A stretch of 64,000 nucleotides of DNA from Collinsella stercoris DSM 13279 (GTDB lineage: Bacteria > Actinomycetota > Coriobacteriia > Coriobacteriales > Coriobacteriaceae), in NCBI RefSeq assembly GCF_020735465.1, contig NZ_CP085935.1:1426001-1490000 (forward strand), read 5' to 3'. The notes under the pieces are model-generated. The model made no database searches, was not told the origin of the DNA, and worked only from the letters and a program-made list of their open reading frames with translations. The translations under genes were made by a program, and so were the position numbers. Shown one piece after another: positions 16,428 through 25,043 of the stretch. Each line of letters opens with the position of its first letter. Within the stretch, counting starts at the first letter, position 1.

Positions 16428-17222
16428 CTATTCGGCGACTTCGTAATAGTCGATTGCAACCCGCGTCTCGACCGCATCAACTTCCGAAATGGTCTCAAAT
16501 TTAACTTTTTCGCCTGCAGGCCATGAGGTTGTCGAAAGATACGCATCCTGGACACGCACGCCGTCGGCATCATACAAACCCAACGTCATACTCACGTTCC
16601 CGAAATCAACGCCCGTAGTGTTTTCGACAATCGCGACATACGTGATAAGCCCATAGCCATCGTTTTGCTTCTCAAACGTAACTGACGACATGAGCGTCTC
16701 AAGAGCCTCATCAATCTGGCTCTTCTTGGTTGCAGCGGCACCGTTGGCGATCATCTCGTCAAACACCTCTTGGTGTTTCTCATCGACCTTCAAACCATAT
16801 TCATCGACAAATTCTTTCAGGAGCATTGAACGCTTATCGTAAATGGAGTTCCATTCCTTATAGAATTCCGCACTCGTAACAGGATTGTTCTCCAATGCCT
16901 TATCAGCATCATCCAATGTGTTGATATAAGCCAGCACGCTTTCCTGCATTTCCGTATCTTCGAAAACGCGGGTCCTTAATTTATCTACATGCTCCCTCTC
17001 GATATCTATATATTGCTGAAGCGACTTCATCGAAGTCGTATCGACGCCATCTTCCTCGTACTTGTCCACAAGGTCGGCACGGGCCATGACAGACTCTGCG
17101 ATAATCTCCATCGCCTCATCGTCAGCATAATCCGGGCCTGGATCCTTTTGCTGCTGACACCCGGTCAGTCCCGTCAACGCCAAGCATCCCGCCAAGGCAA
17201 ACATCAGGCTCTTCTTCAACAT
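16428..17222 (-). CDS. FxLYD-domain lipoprotein
   Basis: 264 residues. The signal sequence ends in a lipobox LTGLTGC, so the mature protein is lipid-anchored outside the membrane. The middle is helical and charged; the C-terminal 90 residues read as an FxLYD domain (YVAIVENTTGVDFGNVS, then TLGLYDADG). GGGA upstream of ATG 17222 supports that start over the GTG/ATG codons 8 residues earlier. It follows a 31-residue membrane peptide and a DUF4230 protein in one direction with gaps under 20 bases, so they are likely one operon. Function unknown. Confidence 0.75.
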   Translation of the reverse strand: MLKKSLMFALAGCLALTGLTGCQQQKDPGPDYADDEAMEIIAESVMARADLVDKYEEDGVDTTSMKSLQQYIDIEREHVDKLRTRVFEDTEMQESVLAYINTLDDADKALENNPVTSAEFYKEWNSIYDKRSMLLKEFVDEYGLKVDEKHQEVFDEMIANGAAATKKSQIDEALETLMSSVTFEKQNDGYGLITYVAIVENTTGVDFGNVSMTLGLYDADGVRVQDAYLSTTSWPAGEKVKFETISEVDAVETRVAIDYYEVAE

Positions 17223-17236
17223 CAATCTATCCCTTT

Positions 17237-17332
17237 CTATCCCCACGACAGAACCGTCGCGTTGAATACCGCAAACACAGCCAATGCGAGTACGACCGCA
17301 ACCGCAATCGCCAAAACAACGTTCTTATTCAC
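17237..17332 (-). CDS. 31-residue single-span membrane peptide
   Basis: GTG 17332 to TAG 17237 encodes VNKNVVLAIAVAVVLALAVF followed by AVFNATVLSWG: two or three charged or polar residues and one transmembrane span. GAGGTG lies 5 bases before the start, inside the last codons of the DUF4230 gene, and the two genes overlap by 8 bases. It fills the space between DUF4230 and the lipoprotein. Most gene finders would skip it because of its length. Confidence 0.55.
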   Translation of the reverse strand: MNKNVVLAIAVAVVLALAVFAVFNATVLSWG

Positions 17333-18005
17333 TTTTCACCTCAGCTGTTGGATCAACCCATTCAACCTCAACCTTGCAGGCGTCCTTGCCGCAAGCGACA
17401 TCGAACATGCTTTGCAGATTCGCCTGGGCGTTCTCCTTTGCCTGCTCCAGCAGACCGCTTTCCTTTGCCTGCTGATCGCTTTTCGCAATGCAATCACGCT
17501 GGAAGGCATCGACATCCTCGACGTGGATGGGATTGAGTATGTTGTTGCGCTCCTCGAGCACACCCGAAACCTTCATGTTGGGAACGTTTTGCAGGGTCGG
17601 CTCGGACAGCGTCACAACAATCGAGGTTTCACCTTTCTCGCTCCATTTCGCCGTACTCAAATCGACCGTCGCCTCAATAGTCCCCGAATAGCGATACCAA
17701 AAGCTGTTCTGCGTAAAGGGGATCTCGATGAAGTCGAAGAGTTTGTTTTGGTCCCCCGCCTTCTCGACAATCGTGTAGTCCTGCGACGCGGCGACCATTT
17801 CATTTCGATCGACGATGCGGCTCATGATGGTTGTCATGCTGAACGCAGGCGTTTCCGGTACATCTTTGGGGTTGTACCACTGCAAGAGCAGGACGCCGCC
17901 TGACCCCAGCAGCAAACCTCCAACCAAGGCGAACACAACGCTTTTGCGAATTGCAAACGTCTTACCGTGCATCAGCCTCTTCAAGAATCCGTTTTCTTTG
18001 GACAT
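17325..18005 (-). CDS. DUF4230 family membrane protein
   Basis: 226 residues. A short basic N-terminus, one transmembrane span (VVFALVGGLLLGSGGVLLL, about residues 23-41), then an external domain with TIMSRIVDRNEMVAAS, FIEIPFTQNSFWYRYSGTI and ATVDLSTAKW, the DUF4230 pattern. The C-terminal third is helical and acidic (DQQAKESGLLEQAKENAQ). The start overlaps the 3' end of the MerR-like gene by 25 bases, so the two are co-transcribed. The biochemical role of the family is unknown. Confidence 0.75.
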   Translation of the reverse strand: MSKENGFLKRLMHGKTFAIRKSVVFALVGGLLLGSGGVLLLQWYNPKDVPETPAFSMTTIMSRIVDRNEMVAASQDYTIVEKAGDQNKLFDFIEIPFTQNSFWYRYSGTIEATVDLSTAKWSEKGETSIVVTLSEPTLQNVPNMKVSGVLEERNNILNPIHVEDVDAFQRDCIAKSDQQAKESGLLEQAKENAQANLQSMFDVACGKDACKVEVEWVDPTAEVKSE

Positions 18006-18676
18006 GACGACGTCCTTTCCCTCCCAATGTTTTCGTCTTGATTTACCAGCAGATGCTCACCTCCGAGCAGTCGCTCAAATGCACCGGGGCCCGCCCAGAG
18101 CTCGATGGCCAAATCGATTCCGGGCTCATCCAACATCCGATGCAACCGATCGCGTTCTCCAGCGTCGAGCAAAAGTATGTAGCCGGTTGCGATTTCGGGA
18201 TGCATGAGCTCCCACATCACGCGCCGCAACATGCCGAGGAGCTCGGTGCCGATACGCTCCTCCAAATAGCGCTCGACTGCATCGTGCACGCCATCTGGGC
18301 CCGCGCCCAACGCGCACCGCAGCACACGGGCACGCTCGCGCTTTTCGCACAGCTCCTCGTACGCCTCCGTCGCCCTTTCCGCGACCGCATCTAAATGGCT
18401 GCACAGCGCATCGACTCCCGCCGTCGTGTCCATTCTCTCCGCGATTTCCGGCAGGCTGTATCCCTGTTCGTGCTGAAGCTTCACCAGGTAAAGCCAGGCG
18501 ATATCTTCGATGCTGTAATTGCAGCGGCCCCACGTGCCGTCGGCGGGCTTCAGGATTCCCGCGCCACCGCGCTTGCGGTCGCCGTAACACGACCTCGTGA
18601 TATCGCGCCTGCGCATATTGAGCAGGCTTTCAACCTGCGAGACTCGCCATCCGCTACGCGGCACATTGCGACCCAT
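17981..18676 (-). CDS. MerR-like transcriptional regulator
   Basis: 231 residues. The N-terminal winged-helix region WRVSQVESLLNMRRRDITRSC, then YSIEDIAWLYLVKLQHEQGYS and LPEIAERMD, has the MerR order of HTH, wing and second helix, although spacing between HTH and wing is longer than usual. The C-terminal 140 residues are helical and could bind an effector. ATG 18676 is preceded by GGGGG. It heads the operon with DUF4230, the 31-residue peptide and the lipoprotein. A palindrome lies 31 bases upstream of the start and may be its operator. Confidence 0.7.
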   Translation of the reverse strand: MGRNVPRSGWRVSQVESLLNMRRRDITRSCYGDRKRGGAGILKPADGTWGRCNYSIEDIAWLYLVKLQHEQGYSLPEIAERMDTTAGVDALCSHLDAVAERATEAYEELCEKRERARVLRCALGAGPDGVHDAVERYLEERIGTELLGMLRRVMWELMHPEIATGYILLLDAGERDRLHRMLDEPGIDLAIELWAGPGAFERLLGGEHLLVNQDENIGRERTSSCPKKTDS

Positions 18677-18706
18677 GAAACCCCCTCTCGTCCATTCCAT
18701 CAAGCC

Positions 18707-18723
18707 TGTTCAATCGTTGAACA
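18707..18723. promoter_or_regulatory. palindrome upstream of the MerR-like gene
   Basis: TGTTCAATCGTTGAACA has perfect 7-base arms around TCG. It lies 31-47 bases upstream of the regulator's ATG, a fitting place for autoregulation. Confidence 0.5.
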
Positions 18724-18786
18724 GCAAGGCTGAACATGGGGAGAAGCACCGGTGAATAGGCTTTACACGCGTGCGAACTACCCGCC

Positions 18787-18879
18787 TCAAGCAGACTGGA
18801 TGTCTCCGCCCAATTGCCGTTGCGCCTCCTTTTTCTCCTGCAACATAATGGCCTGTTCGTCATAGAGCTCTCCTCTCAC
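18787..18879 (-). pseudogene. short gene remnant
   Basis: The minus-strand frame from GTG 18879 reads ELYDEQAIMLQEKKEAQRQL, then GGDIQSA and a stop; it looks like the helical C-terminus of a lost protein. An overlapping frame from ATG 18863 with GAGAGGAG upstream is a competing reading (69 residues). The rest of the 18677-19087 gap has no gene. Confidence 0.25.
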
Positions 18880-18924
18880 GAGGTTTCGGCGCGAATGCGC
18901 CCTGTCGTGAGAGGGCTTGTTTTT
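18872..18924 (+). terminator. strong hairpin with T-tract, no gene upstream on this strand
   Basis: CCTCTCACGA (18872-18881) pairs with TCGTGAGAGG (18905-18914), with an inner GGCGC-GAAT-GCGCC stem, followed by GCTTGTTTTT. No plus-strand gene precedes it, so it may end a small RNA or an unrecognised transcript. Confidence 0.55.
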
Positions 18925-19087
18925 CTCGCGAACTTCGTCGCGAAGTTACGGGAGAGATTGGACGGGCCGAACGCGACTCACCGAGGAGCAATCCCGCCCA
19001 CCCCACCTTAAGCCGCCCATAAGCTGCTTTGTCCTGCCCGCAACGTACAATGGATGCAGGCTCAGAAACCGCAGGATCGGAGGACCC

Positions 19088-19450
19088 ATGCGACTTATCG
19101 GCAACATTATCTGGATGCTCTTTGGCGGAATCTTCACCGCGCTCTACTGGTTCGGCATCGGATGCCTGTTCTGCATCACCATCATCGGTATTCCGCTGGG
19201 GCACCAGGCCTTCAAGATGGCCTCGCTCACGCTCGTGCCCTTTGGCAAGAGCATCGAATACGGCGGCGGTGCGCCCTCGCTCATCGCCAACGTCATTTGG
19301 CTGCTCTGCGCCGGCCTGCCCATGGCGGCGAGCTACCTCATCGCCGGCGTTATCAACTGCATCACCATCATCGGCATCCCGTTCGGCCTGCAGTCGTTCA
19401 AAATGGCCAAGCTCTCACTGCTCCCATTCGGCGCCCGCGTGCTCGGCTAG
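19088..19450 (+). CDS. yccF: YccF domain-containing inner membrane protein
   Basis: 120 residues. Two similar halves each hold a hydrophobic hairpin and the YccF signature: NIIWMLFGGIFTALYW and CITIIGIPLGHQAFKMASL in the first, NVIWLLCAGLPMAASYL and CITIIGIPFGLQSFKMAKL in the second. Each ends in a PFG motif. ATG 19088 has AGGA 4-7 bases upstream. Function of the family is unknown. A second, broken copy lies at 25044-25218. Confidence 0.9.
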   Translation: MRLIGNIIWMLFGGIFTALYWFGIGCLFCITIIGIPLGHQAFKMASLTLVPFGKSIEYGGGAPSLIANVIWLLCAGLPMAASYLIAGVINCITIIGIPFGLQSFKMAKLSLLPFGARVLG

Positions 19451-19521
19451 CCGATCGGCCACAACGAAGAACCTGACCGCACCCCGTCCCCGGGAACACG
19501 ATGCCGGAAATCGGACGTTTA

Positions 19522-19631
19522 TGTAACGAAAACTGAGACACCTCAAGTAGAGAGGTGTTTTGAGCATCAAAACACCAGTTGGTGTAAACCAACAACACCC
19601 CTCTACCCGAGCTCCCCGAAAACTCGTTACA
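19522..19631. other. multi-stem structured element, possible noncoding RNA
   Basis: The outer pair is TGTAACGA (19522-19529) with TCGTTACA (19624-19631). Inside lie TAGAGAGGTGTT/AACACCCCTCTA (one mismatch), a perfect GGTGTTTTGA-GCA-TCAAAACACC hairpin and GTTGGTGTAAACCAAC. These can form alternative folds. The rest of 19451-19834 has no gene. Confidence 0.5.
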
Positions 19632-19834
19632 CAATCGCCTGATTCCCGGCAAACAGTCCGGTAAAGATCGCATCCAGCCGGGAAAAGCCAAGAAAAAGCC
19701 CGGAGATCTACCGTCAATGCACCCGCCAAAGTGGACAGCCGGCAAGCAGATATGTCTCGGCACCCTAAGAGCGCTAGAATTGCCGCGCGGGCCAAAAGCG
19801 TGGGTCGTGAATCTGAACGGCAGGTGAAGAGGCT

Positions 19835-20995
19835 TTGACCAGATACGATGACATGCGGCAAAAGTACATCGATCGCCATCGGCGGCGCCACGGCGAGCGA
19901 CCTGCGGTCGACCGCGCCCTGCGCGGAGCGCAGCGATTCCTCCGCCGACGCTTCAACATCCGCGAGGGGCGAGCCCCCTACCACACCATTCGCAAGCGCT
20001 TTGTCAACGGGGCCCGACTCACCGGCACGCACCTGTGCATCCTCATCGTCGCCATGGTCATTGCCTGCATCGGCCTGGACACGGACTCCGACATCGCCAT
20101 CGTGGGTGCCATGCTCATCTGCCCGCTCATGGGGTCCGTGCTCGCCATCGCCTACGGTGTCGCTACGGTAGATCGGGCGCTTATGCGCGACGCCTTGGGC
20201 GGCCTCGTGCTCCAAATGGCCTTTTGCCTCATCACGTCGACCATCTATTTTGTGCTCTCACCTGTCGCGGGCATGACCCCCGCCCTCGTTGACAACTCGG
20301 GGCCCACTATATGGCATCTTATGCTCGCACTCGTAGGTGGCTTCGCGGGTGGCCTGGGCAACTCACGCGACCAAGAACCAGCAACCGTCATCTCGGGCGT
20401 CGCCGTGGCCACAGCCCTCATGCCTCCACTGTGCGCGGCGGGCTACGGACTCGCCGCTGCCAATGTCGGGGTCTTCCTTGGGGCGCTGTATGAATTCGGC
20501 ATCAACGTCGTCTTCATCGCACTCTCCGCCGCGGTCGTTTTGCTGTTGCTGCACACGCCACTCAAACGCGACCTCAACGACGACGGAGTGGTGACGGAAG
20601 CGGAAGACGAGCTCGTGCGCGCCGAGTCGCACAAGATTCGCTGGCGCATCATGCTAGGGACCGCTATCTTCGCCATCCCCTGTGTGATACTTACCGGCAA
20701 CATGCTCGCCACCACCGAGGAGCAGGCCGCCGGAGCCACCGACTACTACGACGCCGCCGAGACCGCGCGCGAGCTCGCCGTGGTGTGCCCGGAGTTCAAG
20801 AACTACTCGATCGGCATGGAGGTGTCCGCCCAGGCGCAGGGCGGAGACGGTGTCGAGAGGCAAAACGGCACCAAGCAGCTCGTGGCTCGCGTCACGACGT
20901 CGGAGCCCCTTGCCAGCCGAGAGCGTACCATCGCTGAAGAGCTGATACGCCTGGACGCCCCCGACGTGGAGCGCGTCGAATTCAGCGTGGGATAG
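19835..20995 (+). CDS. DUF389 family membrane protein
   Basis: 386 residues. A basic N-terminal region (about 60 residues) is followed by several transmembrane spans with the DUF389 motifs IAIVGAMLICPLMGSVLAIA, NSRDQEPATVISGVAVATAL and MPPLCAAGYGLA, then a soluble C-terminal domain of about 120 residues. The family is found with or without a nucleotide-binding half; transport function is unproven. TTG 19835 is chosen since no better start precedes the DUF389 core; ATG 19853 is the alternative. Confidence 0.85.
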   Translation: MTRYDDMRQKYIDRHRRRHGERPAVDRALRGAQRFLRRRFNIREGRAPYHTIRKRFVNGARLTGTHLCILIVAMVIACIGLDTDSDIAIVGAMLICPLMGSVLAIAYGVATVDRALMRDALGGLVLQMAFCLITSTIYFVLSPVAGMTPALVDNSGPTIWHLMLALVGGFAGGLGNSRDQEPATVISGVAVATALMPPLCAAGYGLAAANVGVFLGALYEFGINVVFIALSAAVVLLLLHTPLKRDLNDDGVVTEAEDELVRAESHKIRWRIMLGTAIFAIPCVILTGNMLATTEEQAAGATDYYDAAETARELAVVCPEFKNYSIGMEVSAQAQGGDGVERQNGTKQLVARVTTSEPLASRERTIAEELIRLDAPDVERVEFSVG

Positions 20996-21229
20996 AGTTT
21001 TCGACGCAGATGAGAAGCAACGGGCCGGTCGCCAATAGGAACACCGACGTCGCAGCGGATATCATCTCCAAACGATCGACAGGACTGAAACATCCCATCC
21101 GACCAAACGCGAGCAAAGAACAGTTTTTACAACGAACACACCAAGTGCACGAAACTTCAGCTTTCGCATGGTAACGTTTTATATTTAACGTCGGGCAACT
21201 CAGCCGATTCGACAATCGGGACTATATTC

Positions 21230-21826
21230 ATGCAAGGAACAACTGCAAGGGGTCTTGCCGTGACAAAAGGGCATGAGGGCGATACGCCGCGCGAGCGCGA
21301 TCGAGAGGAAGCGGGCTTGCGCTCCACACCGCGCACACGGCGCATCGCCGACGAGGTCGAGCTCGCCGCACGCGCGCTCGAATCGCAGGGGCGCTTTGGC
21401 CTCACGCGCGGCTTCATCCAGCATGGAGACGTGAGCGTGCACGCCCATGTGCTCTCGGTCTCCCGCGCGAGCATCGCCATGGCGGACTTCCTCGGTCGCG
21501 CCGGAGTCCGCGTCGACCGCGCCTCGCTCATTCGCGGCGCGCTACTGCACGACTACTTCCTCTACGACTGGCACGACCCCGACCCATCGCACCGCCTGCA
21601 CGGCTTCACGCATCCGTTTGCGGCCCTCGCACGCGCCGAGGAGGATTTTGAACTCACCGCGCGCGAGCGCAACATCATCGCCCGTCACATGTTCCCGCTG
21701 GTACCCGTGCCACCAACGTGCCGTGAGGCGTGGATCGTCTGCCTCGCCGACAAGGCGTGCGCGCTGCACGAGACCATCGCGGGCCGCCTGCCCAAGCGGG
21801 CATCGAACAAGAATCGGGCGGTGTAA
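21230..21826 (+). CDS. HD-domain phosphohydrolase
   Basis: 198 residues from ATG 21230; GTG 21260, with AAGGGG 7 bases upstream, is the better supported start and would give 188. The HD signature GALLHDYFLYDWH is followed by LHGFTHP, NIIARHMFPLVPVPP and CLADKACA, giving the His and Asp metal ligands of a small HD phosphohydrolase of the kind common in Clostridia and Coriobacteriia. Substrate unknown. The next gene starts 5 bases after the stop, so the two are an operon. Confidence 0.85.
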   Translation: MQGTTARGLAVTKGHEGDTPRERDREEAGLRSTPRTRRIADEVELAARALESQGRFGLTRGFIQHGDVSVHAHVLSVSRASIAMADFLGRAGVRVDRASLIRGALLHDYFLYDWHDPDPSHRLHGFTHPFAALARAEEDFELTARERNIIARHMFPLVPVPPTCREAWIVCLADKACALHETIAGRLPKRASNKNRAV

Positions 21827-21831
21827 CGCCG

Positions 21832-22845
21832 ATGAGCCTTGATGGATTTTTCGCCGCACCAACCACAAGCGGCACCTCTCTGTCGGCGCTGCTCTCAACC
21901 GGCGCTCCCCTGTCGGCGTTGTTTCTCTCGTTTTTGGTCTTCTCATTCGCCGGCTGGCTTTACGAATCCACCGTCTGCGCCATGGCGAACTACGGCCACT
22001 TCGCCAACAGTGGCTTCCTCCTCGGCCCCTGTTGCCCCATCTACGGCGTGGGGGCAGTCGCGTGCTGGCTGCTGCTGCGCGACATACCCGGCGTCTTCAC
22101 GCAGTTCCTCGCCGCCGCCCTCGTGTGCAGCGCGATCGAGTACACCGTGGGCGCCCTGCTCGAACGGCTCACCGGTGCGCGCTTTTGGGATTACTCCAAG
22201 TTTCCCTTCAACATCAAGGGAAGGGTCTGCCTGTATGGAGCCGCGCTCTTCGGAGCCGGCGCGGTGATCGTCTGCCGCGTCGCCGAGCCCGCGCTCCTCG
22301 CCGCGATGCAGCTCATCCCCTCCCTCGCGCTGAAAATCATTGCGCTCGGGTGCGCCGCGTGCATCGCGATCGACACCGTGTTCACCGTAGTGAGCTGGCG
22401 CCAGCTCTCCCAAAAACTCGAGTTGTTGCGCATCGAGATCGCCGACAAGTTCAACGACTCCCTCAAGGACGCTTCCACCTCGCTGCTCGACAAGGTACCC
22501 GCCCCGATATTGGATTCGGCCGCCGAACTCAAGGCGCGGAGCCGGGCACTCAATTCGTGGCTCGCCGACATGTCGGACGGCACGTTCGAGGCCATTCGCG
22601 GAAAGGTGGAGCTCCCCTCTTTCATCGCCGAGGGGACGCGCGGGCTAAGATTGGTCGCCCGCCATGCACATGGCATCGCGACGCGCGCCGAGAAAGCCGC
22701 CCCCGAGAAGCTCAAGACCATGATGACCCGGCGCGAACTGCGCTTCTTTAACGCATTCCCCGAGATCAAGCTGAAGTCGTACGAGGGCGTCATCCGCGCA
22801 ACAAAGCTCAAGGAGCGTGCCCGCGAGCTGTTCCATAGGGACTGA
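21832..22845 (+). CDS. CmpB-like putative ABC-transporter type IV membrane protein
   Basis: 337 residues. The N-terminal half has about five transmembrane spans with FAGWLYESTVC, GFLLGPCCPIYGVGA and SAIEYTVGALLERL, then FWDYSKFPFNIKGRVCLYG, the signature of the CmpB family (PF06541). The C-terminal half is cytoplasmic and helical. No ATPase partner is encoded nearby, so transporter activity is unproven. The gene directly follows the HD phosphohydrolase, which may regulate it or share its pathway. Confidence 0.85.
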   Translation: MSLDGFFAAPTTSGTSLSALLSTGAPLSALFLSFLVFSFAGWLYESTVCAMANYGHFANSGFLLGPCCPIYGVGAVACWLLLRDIPGVFTQFLAAALVCSAIEYTVGALLERLTGARFWDYSKFPFNIKGRVCLYGAALFGAGAVIVCRVAEPALLAAMQLIPSLALKIIALGCAACIAIDTVFTVVSWRQLSQKLELLRIEIADKFNDSLKDASTSLLDKVPAPILDSAAELKARSRALNSWLADMSDGTFEAIRGKVELPSFIAEGTRGLRLVARHAHGIATRAEKAAPEKLKTMMTRRELRFFNAFPEIKLKSYEGVIRATKLKERARELFHRD

Positions 22846-22898
22846 TCAGCGACAAAGCTGAACCGATGACGAGCCGTCAAGGCGCGCCCAGATAAGGA

Positions 22899-23064
22899 TG
22901 CCAGGCGTTCTTTGCCGGCAACTTCTGCACCACCATTAACACGGACCTCGACGATACCGGCACGCTGCGCGCCTGGATCCCTCTTCGACACGGAGCCCAA
23001 AGAGGAGTTCGACGAGTACACCTCGCCGCAGATCTCCGTCTATCTGATGGCACGCAGCTACTAG
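22899..23064 (+). pseudogene. remnant of an unknown gene, with frameshift
   Basis: One frame reads CQAFFAGNFCTTINTDLDD then TGTLRAW; after a shift another reads LFDTEPKEEFDEYTSPQISV then YLMARSY and a stop at 23062-23064. Both look like real protein. No start or family is recognisable. The remaining part of 22846-23202 has no gene. Confidence 0.4.
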
Positions 23065-23202
23065 GCGTCTTATTTTCCAACCCCCCAGTTCTTGATGATT
23101 TTCCATAGCCATCTACCAGCTGTTTTACAAAACTTGTTTATTTATTGGGAGACGCGATTTTTAGAATCTTGTATTGTTTAACCCTCCTCGAAAGGAGAAG
23201 AC

Positions 23203-24060
23203 ATGAGAACCATCGTTGTCGGGGACATGCATCAGAAGCAACATCTGGTCTTGTCGATCGTGGACAACGCCATCCGGCTCCTCGGAGCGAGGCGGGTCGT
23301 GCTGCTCGGTGACTATTGCGACGACTACAGCCCCGACAGGGACGAGACCGACGCCGAAAAGCTGCTCAGAGGGCTGGAATACCAGGTGGATTGGGTCGAC
23401 CGTACGCGCGAGCGCGGCATGCAGGTAGACGTCTTGCTGGGAAACCACGACATGCAGTACCTCATCGAGCGCCAGGGCCCCGGCACCAATCTGAACTGCA
23501 TCGTCCCCGTCCGGCGCCTGCTCGCCCAGATGAACGTGCGCATGGCTGCCGCCGTCGATGGATGGCTCGCCACGCACGCGGGCCTCACCAGCCAATTCGC
23601 GGACATCGTTCTCGAAATCGATGGCGAGGCCGAGCCTTTCGGCGAGCCGTCGTATTCCGCCGAGTCGCTCGCCGCCCAGCTCAACGCCGTATTTGACCAC
23701 GCGCTGACCGAGATGTTCGAGCATGGTAACGATGAGGAGCTCCTGCTGTTCAACCTCTGCGGCCCCGGCCGCGGCGGCGCGTGCATTCCCGGCCCCCTGT
23801 GGGCATCGACCAGCGAACTCACGGTCCTCGGGATGCCACACCTCAACCAGATCATCGGCCACACGCCCGTCTATTCCGTCTATGAGCTTGAGGAGCAAGG
23901 CTTCAGTGGCGAGCGTTTCATGGCATGCGACACGTTTTCGACCGATTTCGATTTCCGCCCGCTCGGAGATGGGAGCGTGCTGCTCGCCGATGACGAGACG
24001 CACGAAATGCGCCCCGTTACACCCGAGGAAGTAGACTGCGAGTGGACGGGGGCATGCTGA
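23203..24060 (+). CDS. calcineurin-like metallophosphoesterase
   Basis: 285 residues with the five blocks of a two-metal phosphoesterase: GDMHQ (residue 7), GDYCDD, LLGNHDMQYL, THAGLTSQ and IIGHTPVYSV. This order, with THAG before GHTP, is closest to PPP/PrpE-like Ser/Thr phosphatases and diadenosine tetraphosphatases rather than nucleases. GAAAGGAG lies 6 bases before ATG 23203. The next gene begins 56 bases after its stop and is probably co-transcribed. Confidence 0.85.
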   Translation: MRTIVVGDMHQKQHLVLSIVDNAIRLLGARRVVLLGDYCDDYSPDRDETDAEKLLRGLEYQVDWVDRTRERGMQVDVLLGNHDMQYLIERQGPGTNLNCIVPVRRLLAQMNVRMAAAVDGWLATHAGLTSQFADIVLEIDGEAEPFGEPSYSAESLAAQLNAVFDHALTEMFEHGNDEELLLFNLCGPGRGGACIPGPLWASTSELTVLGMPHLNQIIGHTPVYSVYELEEQGFSGERFMACDTFSTDFDFRPLGDGSVLLADDETHEMRPVTPEEVDCEWTGAC

Positions 24061-24116
24061 TTCCTGCGGATATCAGGCCCATCAGCCACATAAATGGAAT
24101 GAGAGGAGGCCAACGA

Positions 24117-24974
24117 TTGAGCGACGATTCGAATCTCACCGCTAGAGAATTTCTCAATGCGATTTTCGAACAAATACTGCCCCACGTAAGCAACCCAAAG
24201 GCGTTCGCACGTGAATGGGAGCGGCTAACCGGCCAACTGGACAAACAGATCAAAGATCTCAACAAGCTTGAGACGGACGATGATCACGCCGAACAGTGGA
24301 AACGTATGTGCAAGCGAGATGATATGTCTCGTCAACTCATCCTCCTCGTTAGAACTCAACTTGCAAACAGCTACCTGTTTGACGATCTATGGCTCCAACA
24401 CTCCCAAGGGTGCAGCGTACTGAGCGACTACGCTGAGATGCTGAACGGTCCCGGGCTTGAAAGGCGCAGGGGAGATGCCTGGAGCGGGCATACGTGCGAC
24501 GGCATCAACTGGACCTCATACGAAAGGCGCATGATGCCGGATTTCCCGGAAAAGAGGCTTGATTTCCGTGGCAGTACAACGACTGGCCAGCCCTATTATG
24601 GCTGCCTGGATCACGCCATAAGCAACTTGATTTGCAAAGTCTGGGGCTTTTCTGGCTTTATAGACACGAAGCCTCATAAACCTGAACGAGGCTGGTTTCC
24701 CTCGACAGCCTTTAACATCGGATGGTGGAGAGACTCGAGCATGTACCTTGCCGTGATGCTCTGCCTTGGAGTGAACATCCTTGATGACCAGCCATTCCTC
24801 GAAGACCTGAAAGACACGCAGCAGATCGATATCGACATTATGCCCGAGCCAAAAGAGAAGCTGCGGGCCGTATTGAACGCGAAAAGTATTCGCCCGAAGC
24901 TCTGGGCGCGCATACAAGATCAAATAGGGAAGCGCGCGAAAGAGGCTGGCGCGAAGGCTTCTCAGCAACAATAG
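24117..24974 (+). CDS. hypothetical protein
   Basis: 285 residues from TTG 24117, which has a perfect AGGAGG 7 bases upstream; longer starts at 24042 or 24054 have none. The protein is mixed alpha/beta, Trp-rich in the middle (GYxS-free), with no transmembrane span and no motif I recognise. The C-terminal tail is Lys/Ala rich. Lower GC than the preceding phosphoesterase. Together they may be a two-gene accessory unit. Confidence 0.65.
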   Translation: MSDDSNLTAREFLNAIFEQILPHVSNPKAFAREWERLTGQLDKQIKDLNKLETDDDHAEQWKRMCKRDDMSRQLILLVRTQLANSYLFDDLWLQHSQGCSVLSDYAEMLNGPGLERRRGDAWSGHTCDGINWTSYERRMMPDFPEKRLDFRGSTTTGQPYYGCLDHAISNLICKVWGFSGFIDTKPHKPERGWFPSTAFNIGWWRDSSMYLAVMLCLGVNILDDQPFLEDLKDTQQIDIDIMPEPKEKLRAVLNAKSIRPKLWARIQDQIGKRAKEAGAKASQQQ

Positions 24975-25043
24975 CTCGAGCAACCCGAACGAGCGGCAGC
25001 GGCCATACAATATAGGCACGTGAACACTCGGATGGAAGCCCCC

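Noticed and set aside
18654..18863. 69-residue minus-strand frame with a GAGAGGAG ribosome-like site
   Set aside because: It overlaps the MerR-like start and operator and its composition is not protein-like; the alternative remnant reading was kept at low confidence.
19522..19631. Considered as part of a CRISPR array
   Set aside because: There are no regularly spaced identical repeats with unique spacers here or anywhere else in the window.
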